Shown in pieces: positions 1 through 7,815 of a stretch of DNA of 64,000 nt; position 1 is the first letter of the stretch; each line of letters starts with the position of its first letter. The DNA lies in the NCBI RefSeq assembly GCF_003315035.1, contig NZ_QNRE01000003.1, positions 310,001-374,000 of the forward strand. Direction: 5' to 3'. This stretch comes from Nocardia puris. GTDB taxonomy: Bacteria > Actinomycetota > Actinomycetes > Mycobacteriales > Mycobacteriaceae. Under the pieces are notes generated by a model that was not told the DNA's origin, made no database searches, and worked only from the letters and a program-made list of their open reading frames with translations. Made by a program: the position numbers and the translations under genes.

Positions 1-57
1 CGGGTCGGACGCATAGCCACCGATATTGTTGAGCCAGTCCCACGTGGACGTTCCCAC
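1..57 (-). CDS. Start of an unidentified protein, truncated by the window edge
   Basis: Only 19 codons are present. They run from a GTG at position 57 leftwards and read MGTSTWDWLNNIGGYASDP. The start is chosen because a strong Shine-Dalgarno run (GGAGGGG) lies just before it and overlaps the stop codon of the upstream gene, so the two genes are probably translationally coupled. Nothing can be said of function from 19 residues. In context (a DUF3558 lipoprotein gene, then a small helical protein gene, then this gene) it could be the large exported or effector protein of the locus, but that is inference. Confidence 0.55.
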   Translation of the reverse strand, partial: MGTSTWDWLNNIGGYASDP

Positions 58-65
58 AACCCCTC

Positions 66-455
66 CTACACGTCCGTATTGTTGAGATCGTTGGCGTTGG
101 ACTGGTCCTGGTCGGCCAGTTTCTGGGTTGCCAGTTTGTAGGTATCGCGCATGAGAATGACCAGGTCAATATGCTTCTTCAACTGGTTGACTGCCGAGTC
201 TTGGTCGATTACGGCCTTGTTCGCGAATTTCGAACGCAACGCTTCCGCCGACGGCAATGTTCCGAAGCCGCTCAACTGATCGAGCAAGCCAGCCTTGCTC
301 AACAGCGTGTCTTCGAGTCCGCTCAACAAAGTCTCGCAACGCGCCTGCAACGCACGCCCGATTTGCTCGTCTATGCGAAATTCGCCGGACTCCGCTTTTT
401 CCTTGTATCCGCGCCATTGCGTGAGACTAGCTTCTATCGAAGTGTTACCAGACAT
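66..455 (-). CDS. Small helical hypothetical protein (129 aa), possibly ESX/effector-associated
   Basis: A 129-aa, Cys-free, mostly helical protein with no signal peptide and no membrane segment. The composition (Leu, Ala, Lys, Gln, Asp rich, heptad-like in the second half) suggests a helical bundle or coiled coil. It does not carry a clear WXG motif (there is QWRGY near residue 13), so WXG100 membership is not claimed. It lies 60 bp downstream of a DUF3558 lipoprotein gene on the same strand, and its TAG stop overlaps the Shine-Dalgarno of the next, truncated gene. In Nocardia-type genomes such trios can accompany type VII-exported effectors; that role is inferred only from arrangement and size. 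Confidence 0.6.
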   Translation of the reverse strand: MSGNTSIEASLTQWRGYKEKAESGEFRIDEQIGRALQARCETLLSGLEDTLLSKAGLLDQLSGFGTLPSAEALRSKFANKAVIDQDSAVNQLKKHIDLVILMRDTYKLATQKLADQDQSNANDLNNTDV

Positions 456-515
456 CCGATCCCCCTCCTGCTACCGGGTGGTAGTACCATTCTTGCGAGC
501 TGTTCATCACGGATT

Positions 516-1100
516 TCAGCCTGGGAGATGGGGTTCGAAGTATCCCGCATATTCAATCGCCAAGCCGCAGGGCGGAGACTCGGTCATTTTCTCACGCTCA
601 CTGTAACGCCAAAGTATTCCGACTTCGAACATACCCTGATGCGCCGGCATGCTCACATAGCATGCCAACTTGTCCACGTCCTTGTTTGTCGTCACGATCG
701 CATCGCGCGAACCGACGGTGACGTCCTTCACGAACGGACTGTTCTCGTTCGCACGGCGCTCCTCGACCGTTCGTCTGGATGAGAGAACCGCGACAGCGTA
801 CGGCCCCTCGGTCGAACGCCAATCGCAGATCTTCCACCAGCTGGGCGGACCGTCCTGCCTGTCCACGGTCACCTGCTTGGACGCAGGATCCAGATCGGCC
901 CCCGCCAGCACCTCATCCGACAGATCAGTACAGGGATTGAACAGCGGGATCGACTCGTCATGACTGGTCGGCGCACTCCCCTGCCCTTGCTCGGTAGCCG
1001 TCCCGTCAACCGTCGACGAACACCCGGCGAGCACCGCGACCGCCGCCACCCCGACAGCCGCCAAACGCACCGCACCCCGGCTCGTTCCACCAACCATCAC
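516..1100 (-). CDS. DUF3558-type lipoprotein
   Basis: A 194-aa protein with an N-terminal signal peptide ending in a lipobox (VAVLAGC, Cys near residue 26), so it is predicted to be a lipid-anchored envelope protein. After a Ser/Thr/Gly-rich linker it has the DUF3558-like features of a conserved PCTDLSDEVL segment followed by a WWKICDW segment, with Cys pairs likely to form disulfides. DUF3558 proteins are abundant in Nocardia and mycobacteria, and their biochemical role is unknown. The start could be GTG at 1100 or the adjacent ATG at 1097; an AGGAGGG run precedes both. It heads a minus-strand run with the 129-aa gene and the truncated gene at the left edge. Confidence 0.8.
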   Translation of the reverse strand: MMVGGTSRGAVRLAAVGVAAVAVLAGCSSTVDGTATEQGQGSAPTSHDESIPLFNPCTDLSDEVLAGADLDPASKQVTVDRQDGPPSWWKICDWRSTEGPYAVAVLSSRRTVEERRANENSPFVKDVTVGSRDAIVTTNKDVDKLACYVSMPAHQGMFEVGILWRYSEREKMTESPPCGLAIEYAGYFEPHLPG

Positions 1101-1652
1101 GCCCGCACCCTCCTGATCTCAAGCGCACCCCGCACCGGGAGCAGGACGCAACCAGGCCCCCCGCAACTCCCACTCGGGCAGGACAAGGCTAACCGACCAT
1201 CGACCCCCATCCAATCGGACGGTTGCACAATCCCACCCACAAACCTCCGCACTTGCACCCCACACTCGCTGCCCCCAGCCGCCCACCACCTCGAACAGCG
1301 GTACACCCCACCCCGGATTCGCAGGCCGCAACTAGCGCATTCTCACAGGCCGCCCCCACCCGGGCCTCACGCACCCACTCGATGCACCGCCGGTGAGGTG
1401 TTCGGTGCCGGCTCGTCGGAGCCGACCCGAACACGGCCGCCGATCACGCTCGGGAACTCGGCCGCAGCCGACCGTGGTAGGGCGCGAGACGGCGGGACAG
1501 CGGACGATGAGGCCGACCTCTCCTCGCGTATCTCGGATCGGCGAAAGAGAACTCGAGAAGATACTCGGTGGCGGTCGAGCCGCGCGGTGTGGTGGGCTGA
1601 GCGAATACGTGTGGACTCCGGATGATTCCTTCGCGGGACGTGCCGGCGGTGG
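1101..1652. other. Gene-free interval of about 550 bp
   Basis: No reading frame here has convincing protein-like composition on either strand. The long minus-strand frame crossing 1332-2270 is low-complexity Arg/Pro-rich and is the shadow of the plus-strand gene that follows. The interval must contain the promoter of the minus-strand DUF3558 gene and any promoter for the plus-strand gene at 1653. I cannot point to a specific site. Confidence 0.5.
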
Positions 1653-2186
1653 ATGGCGAGGGCTGTTGTGCGGATAGATGATGCTGCCTGGCAGGTGATT
1701 CTCGGCGCCGCCAGCGTTCCGGGGCAGCCTCCGACGACGCCGAACGAAATTCTCCGGCACTTCGGCGTCGAGGACGGGAAGCGACTCGGGCTCGACCTGA
1801 TGGAAAGCGCTGCGGCGCGGCGTGATCCCGACGATCTCGAAGCGGCCATGATCGTGGCGAGTCTCTTCGGGATCGATGCGGACCACGTCGAGATCTATCT
1901 CCGGCTGGCGACGGAAAATTGGCATCGAGCGCAGGAGAGCATCACGTTCCAGCTGGGCCTGTTCGGCGATCCCCGCGCGGTCGACGTGCTGCTCCGGCTG
2001 TGCGAATGGGTGCCGGATCACCTGGCCTGGGACGACAATCGGGCGCTGGCCTCGAAGGCTGTGCACGCCCTGGCGCGGATACCCGGCGACGACGCCGAGC
2101 GAGCGTTGCTGTCGGTGCTGTCGTCCGAGGATCCGACCGTCCGGGCCATGGCGCGCAGACAACATGACAAGCGAACTCGCCGATAA
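1653..2186 (+). CDS. HEAT-repeat-like protein (177 aa)
   Basis: A cytoplasmic 177-aa protein. The second half carries HEAT-type helical repeats: LGLFGDPRAVDVLLRLCEWV, ALASKAVHALARIPGDDAER and LLSVLSSEDPTVRAMARR follow the pattern of paired helices with Asp/Pro/Arg turns. The N-terminal half (PTTPNEILRHFG and onwards) is helical and not recognised. The ATG at 1653 has no good Shine-Dalgarno, so the start is uncertain. Its 3-prime end overlaps by 23 nt the ATG of a small frameshifted gene of a type common in polymorphic-toxin neighbourhoods. HEAT proteins serve as scaffolds and sometimes as immunity proteins; an immunity role is inference from neighbours only. Confidence 0.65.
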   Translation: MARAVVRIDDAAWQVILGAASVPGQPPTTPNEILRHFGVEDGKRLGLDLMESAAARRDPDDLEAAMIVASLFGIDADHVEIYLRLATENWHRAQESITFQLGLFGDPRAVDVLLRLCEWVPDHLAWDDNRALASKAVHALARIPGDDAERALLSVLSSEDPTVRAMARRQHDKRTRR

Positions 2187-2380
2187 TTCGTCGACGCCGA
2201 GAGGACCACGGCCCCAGCAGTTCGTGAACGGTCTCCGGACCCACCCGCGCCTCTCCGGCATCGAGGGCACGGGATACGACGTATACGTGGCCTTCCTGCC
2301 GGGCCTTCACTCGCGCACGGGATGGCCCCTGGCTCTACGACTTCCGCGAATACCTCGCCGACAGGTTCGGTGACGAGTGA
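2164..2380 (+). pseudogene. Frameshifted small gene of the short 'GYDVYVAFLPG...FREYL' type
   Basis: From ATG 2164 the frame reads a plausible protein up to VAFLPGLHSRT, then loses protein-like character. One frame over, DGPWLYDFREYLADRFGDE reads cleanly to a TGA at 2378. Removing one G from the GGG at 2319-2321 joins the two parts into one 71-residue protein. The joined sequence (FV..LR.HP...G..GT.YD.YVAFL.G...T...L..FREYL..R) looks like small proteins I associate with actinobacterial toxin/immunity or regulatory loci, a family I cannot name with certainty. The frameshift may be real decay or a sequencing error in a G run. It starts inside the HEAT gene, which suggests coupling. Confidence 0.5.
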
Positions 2381-2706
2381 GGCACACCCGAACGGCGCAG
2401 TCCAACGACGGATCGATGAAGTGAGAGTCCTGAACAGAGCAGTCCCCGGTAGTCTGCATCGAATCCATGAGCCTCAGTCGTCGCTGACGGCTCCGGTCTT
2501 CGACTGGCTTGCCGGGGGCCTGGCCGGATCTCTGGAGGATGTTTCGCGTTCTCCGAACGTCTTCTTCGAGCGTTGCGCACCCTTCGGTGTTCCGGTGTAG
2601 TTCCAGTGTCCTCCTCATCCGGCGGGAGTCAAGGGGTGGTCGCGGGAGATTTGCCCGGGGTTCGGTCCCGGTCCGGGACCCTCCGGCACCTCGGTGGAGT
2701 CGATGC
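2381..2706. other. Gene-free interval of about 325 bp
   Basis: Short frames on both strands have no recognisable motif and no ribosome binding site. It lies between the 3-prime ends of a plus-strand decayed gene and the minus-strand secreted-protein gene, so it probably holds termination signals, but I see no strong stem-loop. Confidence 0.4.
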
Positions 2707-3030
2707 TCAGGCGGCCCGCGCGGACCAGCCGTGATGGGTTTCCCGGGTGCGGGCGGGGACGGTGGCGACGGGTGCGCCGGAGCAGTCGTCGCTCGCGAAG
2801 ACGAGGTAGCTGCGGGAGCTGCGGTTGTCGACGTCGATGTCGCGGGGGAAGCCGGAGGCCCAGCATTCGTCGAGGTTGCTGATCTCGAGCACGCCGTCGA
2901 TGATCACCACCTGCCTGCCGTCACCGAACGAACCGGTGGGGATCGCCGACGCGGTGGGTGCGACGACGGCCGCGGCGGCGAGGACGAGCGCGCTTGTGCA
3001 AGACAGCATTCCGAGTTTCACACCGAGCAT
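2707..3030 (-). CDS. Small secreted protein, function unknown (107 aa)
   Basis: The start is set at ATG 3030 because it gives a classical Sec signal peptide (a hydrophobic stretch, LSCTSALVLAAAAVVAP, then TASA before the mature part). The longer frame upstream is Arg-rich and not protein-like. The mature protein of about 78 residues has two Cys residues, in ECWASG and in DDCSG, likely a disulfide pair, around a beta-rich core with VVIIDGVLEIS and SYLVFAS. This layout resembles small extracellular beta-sandwich or inhibitor-like proteins of actinobacteria, but no family is assigned. It stands alone, with its 5-prime side facing 270 bp of non-coding sequence. Confidence 0.65.
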   Translation of the reverse strand: MLGVKLGMLSCTSALVLAAAAVVAPTASAIPTGSFGDGRQVVIIDGVLEISNLDECWASGFPRDIDVDNRSSRSYLVFASDDCSGAPVATVPARTRETHHGWSARAA

Positions 3031-3302
3031 GCTACGAGCGCGAGGTGGGCACGTGCATCCGCCTCGAGGATGACGTTCGACGCGCACGCACCACCGGCGC
3101 CGGTGCCGCGAGCAGCCCGAACCGGGCGGCGCGCCGGCGCGATTCGGCCTGGTCCGCGCGAAGCGCCGCGCCACGACCGCAAGCCACGCACTAAGGCTGG
3201 TGCTCATCGCACGGTCTCGGAGAACTCGGTCATGGCCGGGTCGTCGGTGCACTCCGGTCGAGCGGGTCCCCGAGGTTGGTGAAGGTGCGCGACGCACGTG
3301 AA

Positions 3303-3764
3303 TCACCTTCGGCCAGAAGTACTTTCCCCGGACTCACGCGGACGCAGAATCGCGTCCCCCGCTTCCACGTACCTCTGGAACAGGTCGGTGACGTCGTTCA
3401 ACCGCTCCCGCGCCCGCGGCCCGTCGGCGAGTTCCGCACCGTCGCGCAGCACGTCCACGAACCGCCGCGCCCGCTGCTGACTGGCCGCCAGGAGGTTCTC
3501 CAACCCGCCGCACGCCTCCACGAGCAGGCGTCGGCTACCGGGCTGCGGGATGGTGCGGGCGAGCCCCCAGGACACCAGCTCGCGGACGGCGGTGCTCACC
3601 GCGCCCGCGCTGGCCCCGGTGAGCGCGCCGAGGTGGTCGAGGCCGACCGGTTCGGATTCGAGCAGCAGCCTGCCGTAGACGCGGCCGGTGGCGCGGGCGA
3701 GGTGCCAGGCGGCGAACAGGTCGCCGAGTTGCTGGGCGAACTCCTCGCGTTCGTCGGCGCTCAC
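3303..3764 (-). CDS. GbsR/MarR-type transcriptional regulator
   Basis: A 153-aa winged-helix regulator. The N-terminal helix (FAQQLGDLFAAWHLAR) is followed by GRVYGRLLLESEPVGLDHLG and the recognition region GASAGAVSTAVRELVSWGLA, the arrangement typical of GbsR-like MarR relatives (PadR/MarR fold, dimeric). The C-terminal half is helical and Arg-rich. The start is the GTG at 3764, whose GTGA overlaps the TGA of the upstream hydrolase by 4 nt, so both are co-transcribed and coupled. The 22-bp palindrome at the hydrolase start codon is the obvious candidate operator, which would make this a self-regulating operon. Ligand unknown. Confidence 0.8.
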   Translation of the reverse strand: MSADEREEFAQQLGDLFAAWHLARATGRVYGRLLLESEPVGLDHLGALTGASAGAVSTAVRELVSWGLARTIPQPGSRRLLVEACGGLENLLAASQQRARRFVDVLRDGAELADGPRARERLNDVTDLFQRYVEAGDAILRPRESGESTSGRR

Positions 3765-4558
3765 CGCTCGATTCCCCGCAGGAAGTCGACGAGCACCGCA
3801 CCGACGGCGTCGGGGGCGTCCAGCGGCGCGAGGTGGCCCGCGTCCGGGATGACGTGGTCGGCGACCCCCTCGGCTTCCGCCCATCGCCGCATCGCCGTGG
3901 CGATATTGCCGGTCCGGTCACGCTCGCCGCGAATCAGGCAGAGCGGCAACGGAATCCGATACCCCGGATCCGGATCCACCAGGCTCGCGGTGGCCCGCCA
4001 GACCTGGACGAACTCGGCCTTGCCGATCCGCGCGAACGCCTCGGCGGCGTAGGAGCGGGCCGCGGGCGTCTCCGCCGACGCGTCGGCCATCAGCCGGGGC
4101 AGCGATCGCGCCGGGATCAGCCGCAGCATCGGCGCCGCCAGGCGCAACAGCGCACGCTCCCCCGCCCGCAGCGGCCCGGAGTTCCACGTCGAGTCGATGA
4201 CGACCAACCCCGCGAAGCGCTCCGGCGCCCGCCGCACCGCCGCTTGGCTCAGATTCCCACCCAGCGAATGCCCGACGAGCACCGGCCGGTCCAGGTCGAG
4301 GTGGTCGATCAACGCGGTGAGATCGGCCAGCGCCCGCTCGGCGGTGAATCCCGCGCGGTCCGGGCGCGATTCACCGTGGCCGCGCAGGTCCCAGCTCACC
4401 GCGCGGAAACCGGCCCGCACCACCGCGTCCACCTGCTGGTCGAACATGCGCGCATCGACACCGGCCCCGTGGGTGAACACCACCGGCAGACCTGTCTCGC
4501 CGCTGTCGCGGAACCGGAGGTCGCAACCCGAAAGAGCAAGCGTGTGCGTCATATTCAT
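3761..4558 (-). CDS. Alpha/beta-fold hydrolase
   Basis: A 265-aa soluble alpha/beta hydrolase. It has the oxyanion region VVFTHGAG near residues 24-31, the WDLRGHGESR segment, the nucleophile elbow VGHSLGGN (Ser near residue 96), an acid in the ERDRTGN region and the catalytic His in DAGHLAPLD near the C-terminus. Substrate cannot be read from sequence; esterase, lipase or haloperoxidase-like enzymes share this layout. It heads a two-gene operon with a GbsR/MarR-type regulator (4-nt overlap). The ATG at 4558 (alternative 4552) lies inside a palindrome, so repressor binding there would block transcription start or translation entry. Confidence 0.85.
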   Translation of the reverse strand: MNMTHTLALSGCDLRFRDSGETGLPVVFTHGAGVDARMFDQQVDAVVRAGFRAVSWDLRGHGESRPDRAGFTAERALADLTALIDHLDLDRPVLVGHSLGGNLSQAAVRRAPERFAGLVVIDSTWNSGPLRAGERALLRLAAPMLRLIPARSLPRLMADASAETPAARSYAAEAFARIGKAEFVQVWRATASLVDPDPGYRIPLPLCLIRGERDRTGNIATAMRRWAEAEGVADHVIPDAGHLAPLDAPDAVGAVLVDFLRGIER

Positions 4559-4572
4559 AATATTCTGAATAT
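4551..4572. promoter_or_regulatory. 22-bp palindrome over the hydrolase start codon: candidate GbsR/MarR operator
   Basis: The half-sites ATATTCATAAT and ATTCTGAATAT are reverse complements except for one position, giving 10 of 11 matched pairs. The element is very AT-rich in a 70 percent GC background and covers the ATG of the hydrolase gene. MarR-family operators are AT-rich palindromes of about this size, often in their own operon promoter. Binding by the regulator encoded at 3303-3764 is inferred. Confidence 0.65.
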
Positions 4573-4647
4573 AGCGCAGATTGAAGGAGATGTCCGTCGA
4601 ACGGCACCCGGGAGGGAAAGGTGCCGCCGACCGGGAACACGCTGGTT

Positions 4648-5517
4648 TCAGCTGACCTCGTCGAGCACTTCGTGGAGGACCCGCGCGAACGCCTCCGGCT
4701 CCCCCGCGTAGCCGGACTCGGGGCCCGTGAACCCGCCGTGATGGCTGGGGAAGACCGCCGGCTCGAGACCGAGCCGCGCGGCGACCGCCGTCGAAGTGCG
4801 TTCGGTGACCGTGCCCCTCGACTCCTCGCCGTAGCCGAGCACGATCCGGGTCGGCGCCGCGGTGAGCGCGGCGATATCGGGGCGGTAGCCGACGACGGCC
4901 CGGGACCGCTCCGACAGCAGCGGGTCGTCGCGCGAGCCGTCGTCCTCGGTGGGCAGGCCGAACATCGCGGGGTCCGCGGCGGGCGCGGCGAAGTACTCGT
5001 CGGTGTATTCGCCCTGCCAGGACGTCATCGCGATGAACGCCGCCATGCCCGCGCCGAAACCTTCGGCGGCGTAGGCGTTGCGGTATCCGTCGGCGGCGCG
5101 TTCGGCCGCCGCGGCGTCGGGGAGCACGGACAGCAGGGGCGGTTCGTGCGCGATGAGGGTGGTCACGTCGTCGGCGTGCGCGGTGACGAGCGCGAGCGCG
5201 ACGATGGCCCCGCCGCTGCTGGCGAAGATCTCGACCGGGCCGGCGTCGAGGGCGCGGACGACGGCGTGCACGTCCTCGGCGTGGACGGCCGGGTCGTTGT
5301 CGACCGCGCCGTCGGTGCGGACGCTGCGCCCGAGGCCGCGCGGGTCGTAGGTGACAACCGTGCGCTCGGGGAAGTACGAGGCGAGCGTGGCGAACCCGCT
5401 CGCGTCCATCGGGAGTCCGGTCATGAGCAGCGGCGGCCGCCCGTCGGCGGTCGGGATGGGCCCGTGGACGTCGTAGGTGAGCGTGGCGCCGGGCACTTCG
5501 AGCTTGTGTGTCGTCAT
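4648..5517 (-). CDS. Alpha/beta-fold hydrolase
   Basis: A 289-aa soluble hydrolase, distinct from its downstream neighbour. Visible elements are LLMTGLPMDASGF (oxyanion strand), VVTYDPRGLGRS, the nucleophile elbow FASSGGAIVAL (Ser near residue 111, in the variant context A-S-S-G-G), and the His region FPSHHGGFTG. The acid is probably in the VLGYGEESRG region. Members with this GLPMDA start are common in actinobacteria and mostly uncharacterised. It ends 89 bp upstream of the palindrome-controlled hydrolase, on the same strand, and has its own upstream region of 190 bp. Start at ATG 5517. Confidence 0.82.
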   Translation of the reverse strand: MTTHKLEVPGATLTYDVHGPIPTADGRPPLLMTGLPMDASGFATLASYFPERTVVTYDPRGLGRSVRTDGAVDNDPAVHAEDVHAVVRALDAGPVEIFASSGGAIVALALVTAHADDVTTLIAHEPPLLSVLPDAAAAERAADGYRNAYAAEGFGAGMAAFIAMTSWQGEYTDEYFAAPAADPAMFGLPTEDDGSRDDPLLSERSRAVVGYRPDIAALTAAPTRIVLGYGEESRGTVTERTSTAVAARLGLEPAVFPSHHGGFTGPESGYAGEPEAFARVLHEVLDEVS

Positions 5518-5710
5518 GCCGGTAGTGACGGGGCGGGTGGCGAGAACTCATCGGCGAGTGCCCGATCTTTGCCCGCGCCGGCGCGACGCCTGGACCGTCG
5601 ACAACCCGGACATCCCTCGCCGCCCGACTTCGCCAGGGACCGATACTCGATCGAGCGGCGTCCTCGCCGGCATTCACGGATCACGCAACGTGCCGACGCT
5701 TCACGAACTC

Positions 5711-6289
5711 CTACAGCGACGCCGCCCCGCGCCCCGGATCGCGAGTGTCGATCCCCGCCTCGGCCCACGCATCCCGCAGCGCCCCCGCACCGCGCACCCG
5801 GACCCACGCGGCCTCCGTCGCCGTCACCGGCGTAACCGTCAGGTACCGAACGGGTTCCGCAGGTTCGGGCAGCGCCACGGCGGGAATGTCGCTGTCCCCC
5901 AGCAATACCGCGGTGAACACCGCGCCCTGCCACAGCGGTTCGCCCAGGTCCAGCAGCGCATCCGGTTGCAGGACAACACCTTCCACGGCGGGCGTCGCGA
6001 CCAGGATGCCGAGCGATTTGGGCAGTCCCGGCTGCGCGGTGCCGATCCGCAGGCTCAGCACCAGCTCGGCGCGCGGCCCGCGCACCGGGTCGGCGTGCAG
6101 GTCGCCCGGATCGCCCATCGGGTGGCGGGAACCGCCGAGGGTGACGTAGTGGACGATCTCGCCGTCCGGAATGCGCAGGATCTCGATCGGCTCGAGCCCG
6201 AGAAAGGTCACCGAGGCGGAGTCGATGGCGCCGCGCTCCACCCCGAAGTGGTCCAGCACGCCGGTGCGGACCGCGTCGATCACGTCCAT
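5711..6289 (-). CDS. Suppressor-of-fused (SUFU) domain protein
   Basis: A 192-aa cytoplasmic protein with the bacterial SUFU-like pattern: IEILRIPDGEIVHYVTLGGS, then SRHPMGDPGD, RAELVLSLRIG, and a later PLWQGAVFTAVLLGDSDIP followed by VRYLTVTPVT. Bacterial SUFU domains are found as stand-alone proteins and as immunity proteins for polymorphic toxins; which applies here is unknown. The ATG lies 4 bp after the TGA of the general stress protein gene, and that gene follows the aldolase gene by 12 bp, so the three form one minus-strand operon. That placement argues for a housekeeping rather than an immunity role. Confidence 0.75.
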   Translation of the reverse strand: MDVIDAVRTGVLDHFGVERGAIDSASVTFLGLEPIEILRIPDGEIVHYVTLGGSRHPMGDPGDLHADPVRGPRAELVLSLRIGTAQPGLPKSLGILVATPAVEGVVLQPDALLDLGEPLWQGAVFTAVLLGDSDIPAVALPEPAEPVRYLTVTPVTATEAAWVRVRGAGALRDAWAEAGIDTRDPGRGAASL

Positions 6290-6293
6290 GCGC

Positions 6294-6785
6294 TCAGATC
6301 GCCAACCGCGCCAGCATGTCCCGCGCCTGCTCGGCCGACTTCGGGTCGCACAGCACGTCGTAACGGCCCGCCACCAGTTGCATGGTGGAGGCGAAGTCGC
6401 GCTGGCCCTTGGTGGCCGCGTACGGGATCGACGTCGAGATGACGCCGAAGATGATGCCGCCGACCAGGCCGACGAGCAGCGGGCCGAGGGTGCCGCTGGT
6501 GGTGAACAGGCTCAGCAGCAGACCGAGGAACAGGCCCAGCCACGCGCCCGACACCACGCCGCCGCCGATCACCTTGCCCCAGTTCAGGCGGTAGAGCACG
6601 CGCTCGACCTGCATGAGGTCGACGCCGACGATGGTCACGTCCTGCACCGGGAACTGGCTGTCGGCCAGGTAGTCGACCGCCCGCTGCGCCTCGGCGTAGG
6701 TCGGGTACGAGCCGACCGGCCACCCCGACGGCGGGGTCGGCAGGCCCTGGCGGGCACGATTCGAGTTCCCCAAGGGATTCGTCAT
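6294..6785 (-). CDS. General stress protein 17M-like membrane protein
   Basis: A 163-aa protein. Residues 22-70 hold the general-stress-protein domain (GWPVGSYPTYAEAQRAVDYL, DVTIVGVDLMQVERV). A glycine-rich hydrophobic pair of segments follows, about residues 73-115 (VISGAWLGLFLGLLLSLF-like and LLVGLVGGIIFGVIST), probably two membrane-inserted or glycine-zipper helices. The C-terminal part returns to a soluble domain (AGRYDVLCDPKSAEQARDML). The family is linked by name to stress in Bacillus, but its biochemical role is unknown. It sits between the aldolase and SUFU genes in one operon. Confidence 0.8.
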   Translation of the reverse strand: MTNPLGNSNRARQGLPTPPSGWPVGSYPTYAEAQRAVDYLADSQFPVQDVTIVGVDLMQVERVLYRLNWGKVIGGGVVSGAWLGLFLGLLLSLFTTSGTLGPLLVGLVGGIIFGVISTSIPYAATKGQRDFASTMQLVAGRYDVLCDPKSAEQARDMLARLAI

Positions 6786-6797
6786 AACACCATTCTG

Positions 6798-7754
6798 CTA
6801 TCCGGAACCGTAGTTGGGTGGTGTGAAACGCGTCGTTCGCGCCATCCCGGCGGCCCGGCCCTTCTCGGCGATCACCTGCGCCATCTTGGCGCTGGCCTCA
6901 TCGATCATCTCCGCACCCAGCATCACCGCGCCGCGCGCGCCGCCCTCGATCGACGTATGAAAGGCATAGGCGTCCAGGATTTCTTCCGCGCGATCGTAAT
7001 CCAACTGGCGGGGGCTGAAGATCTCGTTGGCCGCGTCGATCTGGCCCGGGTGCAGCACCCACTTGCCGTCGAAACCCAGGGCGGCCGTGCGGGCCGCCGC
7101 CCGGCGGAAGCCGTCCACGTCGCGGATCTGCAGGTACGGGCCGTCGATGGCCTGCAACCCGTGCGCGCGGGCGGTGAGCAGGATCGTCATGAGGATGTGG
7201 TGGTAGGCGTCGCCGGTGTCGTAGCCCTCCGGCTGCTCGCCCACCACGAGTGTGCGCATGTTGATGCTGGCCATGAAGTCGGCGGGCCCGAACACCAGCG
7301 CCTGCACGCGCGGGCTCGCGGTGGCGATCTCGTCGATATTGCGCAGGCCGAGCGCGTTCTCCAGCTGCGGCTCGATGCCGATGCGGCCCGGCTCCAGGCC
7401 GTTGGCCTTCTCCAACTGCGTGAGCAGCAGGTCCAGTGCGCGCACCTGGCCGCCGTCGGTGACCTTGGGGAGCAGGATCGCGTCGATGGCCGAGCCCGCG
7501 CCGTCCACCGCGGCGATCACATCGGCGTAGGTCCACGGCGTGGTCCAGTCGTTGACGCGCACCACCCGCAACTGCGCGCCCCAGCCGGGCTGGTTCAGCG
7601 CCGCGACGATGTTCGCGCGGGCCGCCGCCTTGGCGGCGGGCGCGACCGCGTCCTCCAGATCCAGGAAGACCTCGTCGACGGGCAAGCCCTTGGCTTTCTC
7701 GATCATCTTCGGGTTGCTGCCGGGGACGGCGAGCACCGAACGACGCGGCCTCAT
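6798..7754 (-). CDS. HpcH/HpaI aldolase, citrate lyase beta/malyl-CoA lyase type
   Basis: A 318-aa cytoplasmic enzyme of the CitE-like family that cleaves or forms acyl-CoA hydroxy acids such as malyl-CoA or citramalyl-CoA with Mg2+. Visible motifs are RSVLAVPGSNPKMIEKA at the N-terminus, DEVFLDLEDAV (Mg ligand Asp/Glu region), LLPKV, IGIEPQLENALGL (Glu ligand), VFGPADFMAS (Asp ligand) and GKWVLHPGQI. This spacing fits malyl-CoA/beta-methylmalyl-CoA lyases better than true CitE, but the substrate is not provable. The start at ATG 7754 is supported by GGGAGGAG seven bases upstream. It is first in an operon with the stress protein and the SUFU protein. Confidence 0.88.
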   Translation of the reverse strand: MRPRRSVLAVPGSNPKMIEKAKGLPVDEVFLDLEDAVAPAAKAAARANIVAALNQPGWGAQLRVVRVNDWTTPWTYADVIAAVDGAGSAIDAILLPKVTDGGQVRALDLLLTQLEKANGLEPGRIGIEPQLENALGLRNIDEIATASPRVQALVFGPADFMASINMRTLVVGEQPEGYDTGDAYHHILMTILLTARAHGLQAIDGPYLQIRDVDGFRRAAARTAALGFDGKWVLHPGQIDAANEIFSPRQLDYDRAEEILDAYAFHTSIEGGARGAVMLGAEMIDEASAKMAQVIAEKGRAAGMARTTRFTPPNYGSG

Positions 7755-7815
7755 CGAACACTCCTCCCGTGCCGTGGTGCGGTCTCCCGGCACGTCAACC
7801 TCTAGCCTGGGCAGC

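Noticed and set aside
1332..2270. 312-aa minus-strand frame opposite the HEAT gene
   Set aside because: Arg/Pro/His-rich shadow of the plus-strand gene with no recognisable domain or start signal.
4621..5835. 404-aa plus-strand frame over the hydrolase gene
   Set aside because: Composition (Arg/Gly/Asp-rich, no motif) is that of an antisense frame to the 289-aa hydrolase.
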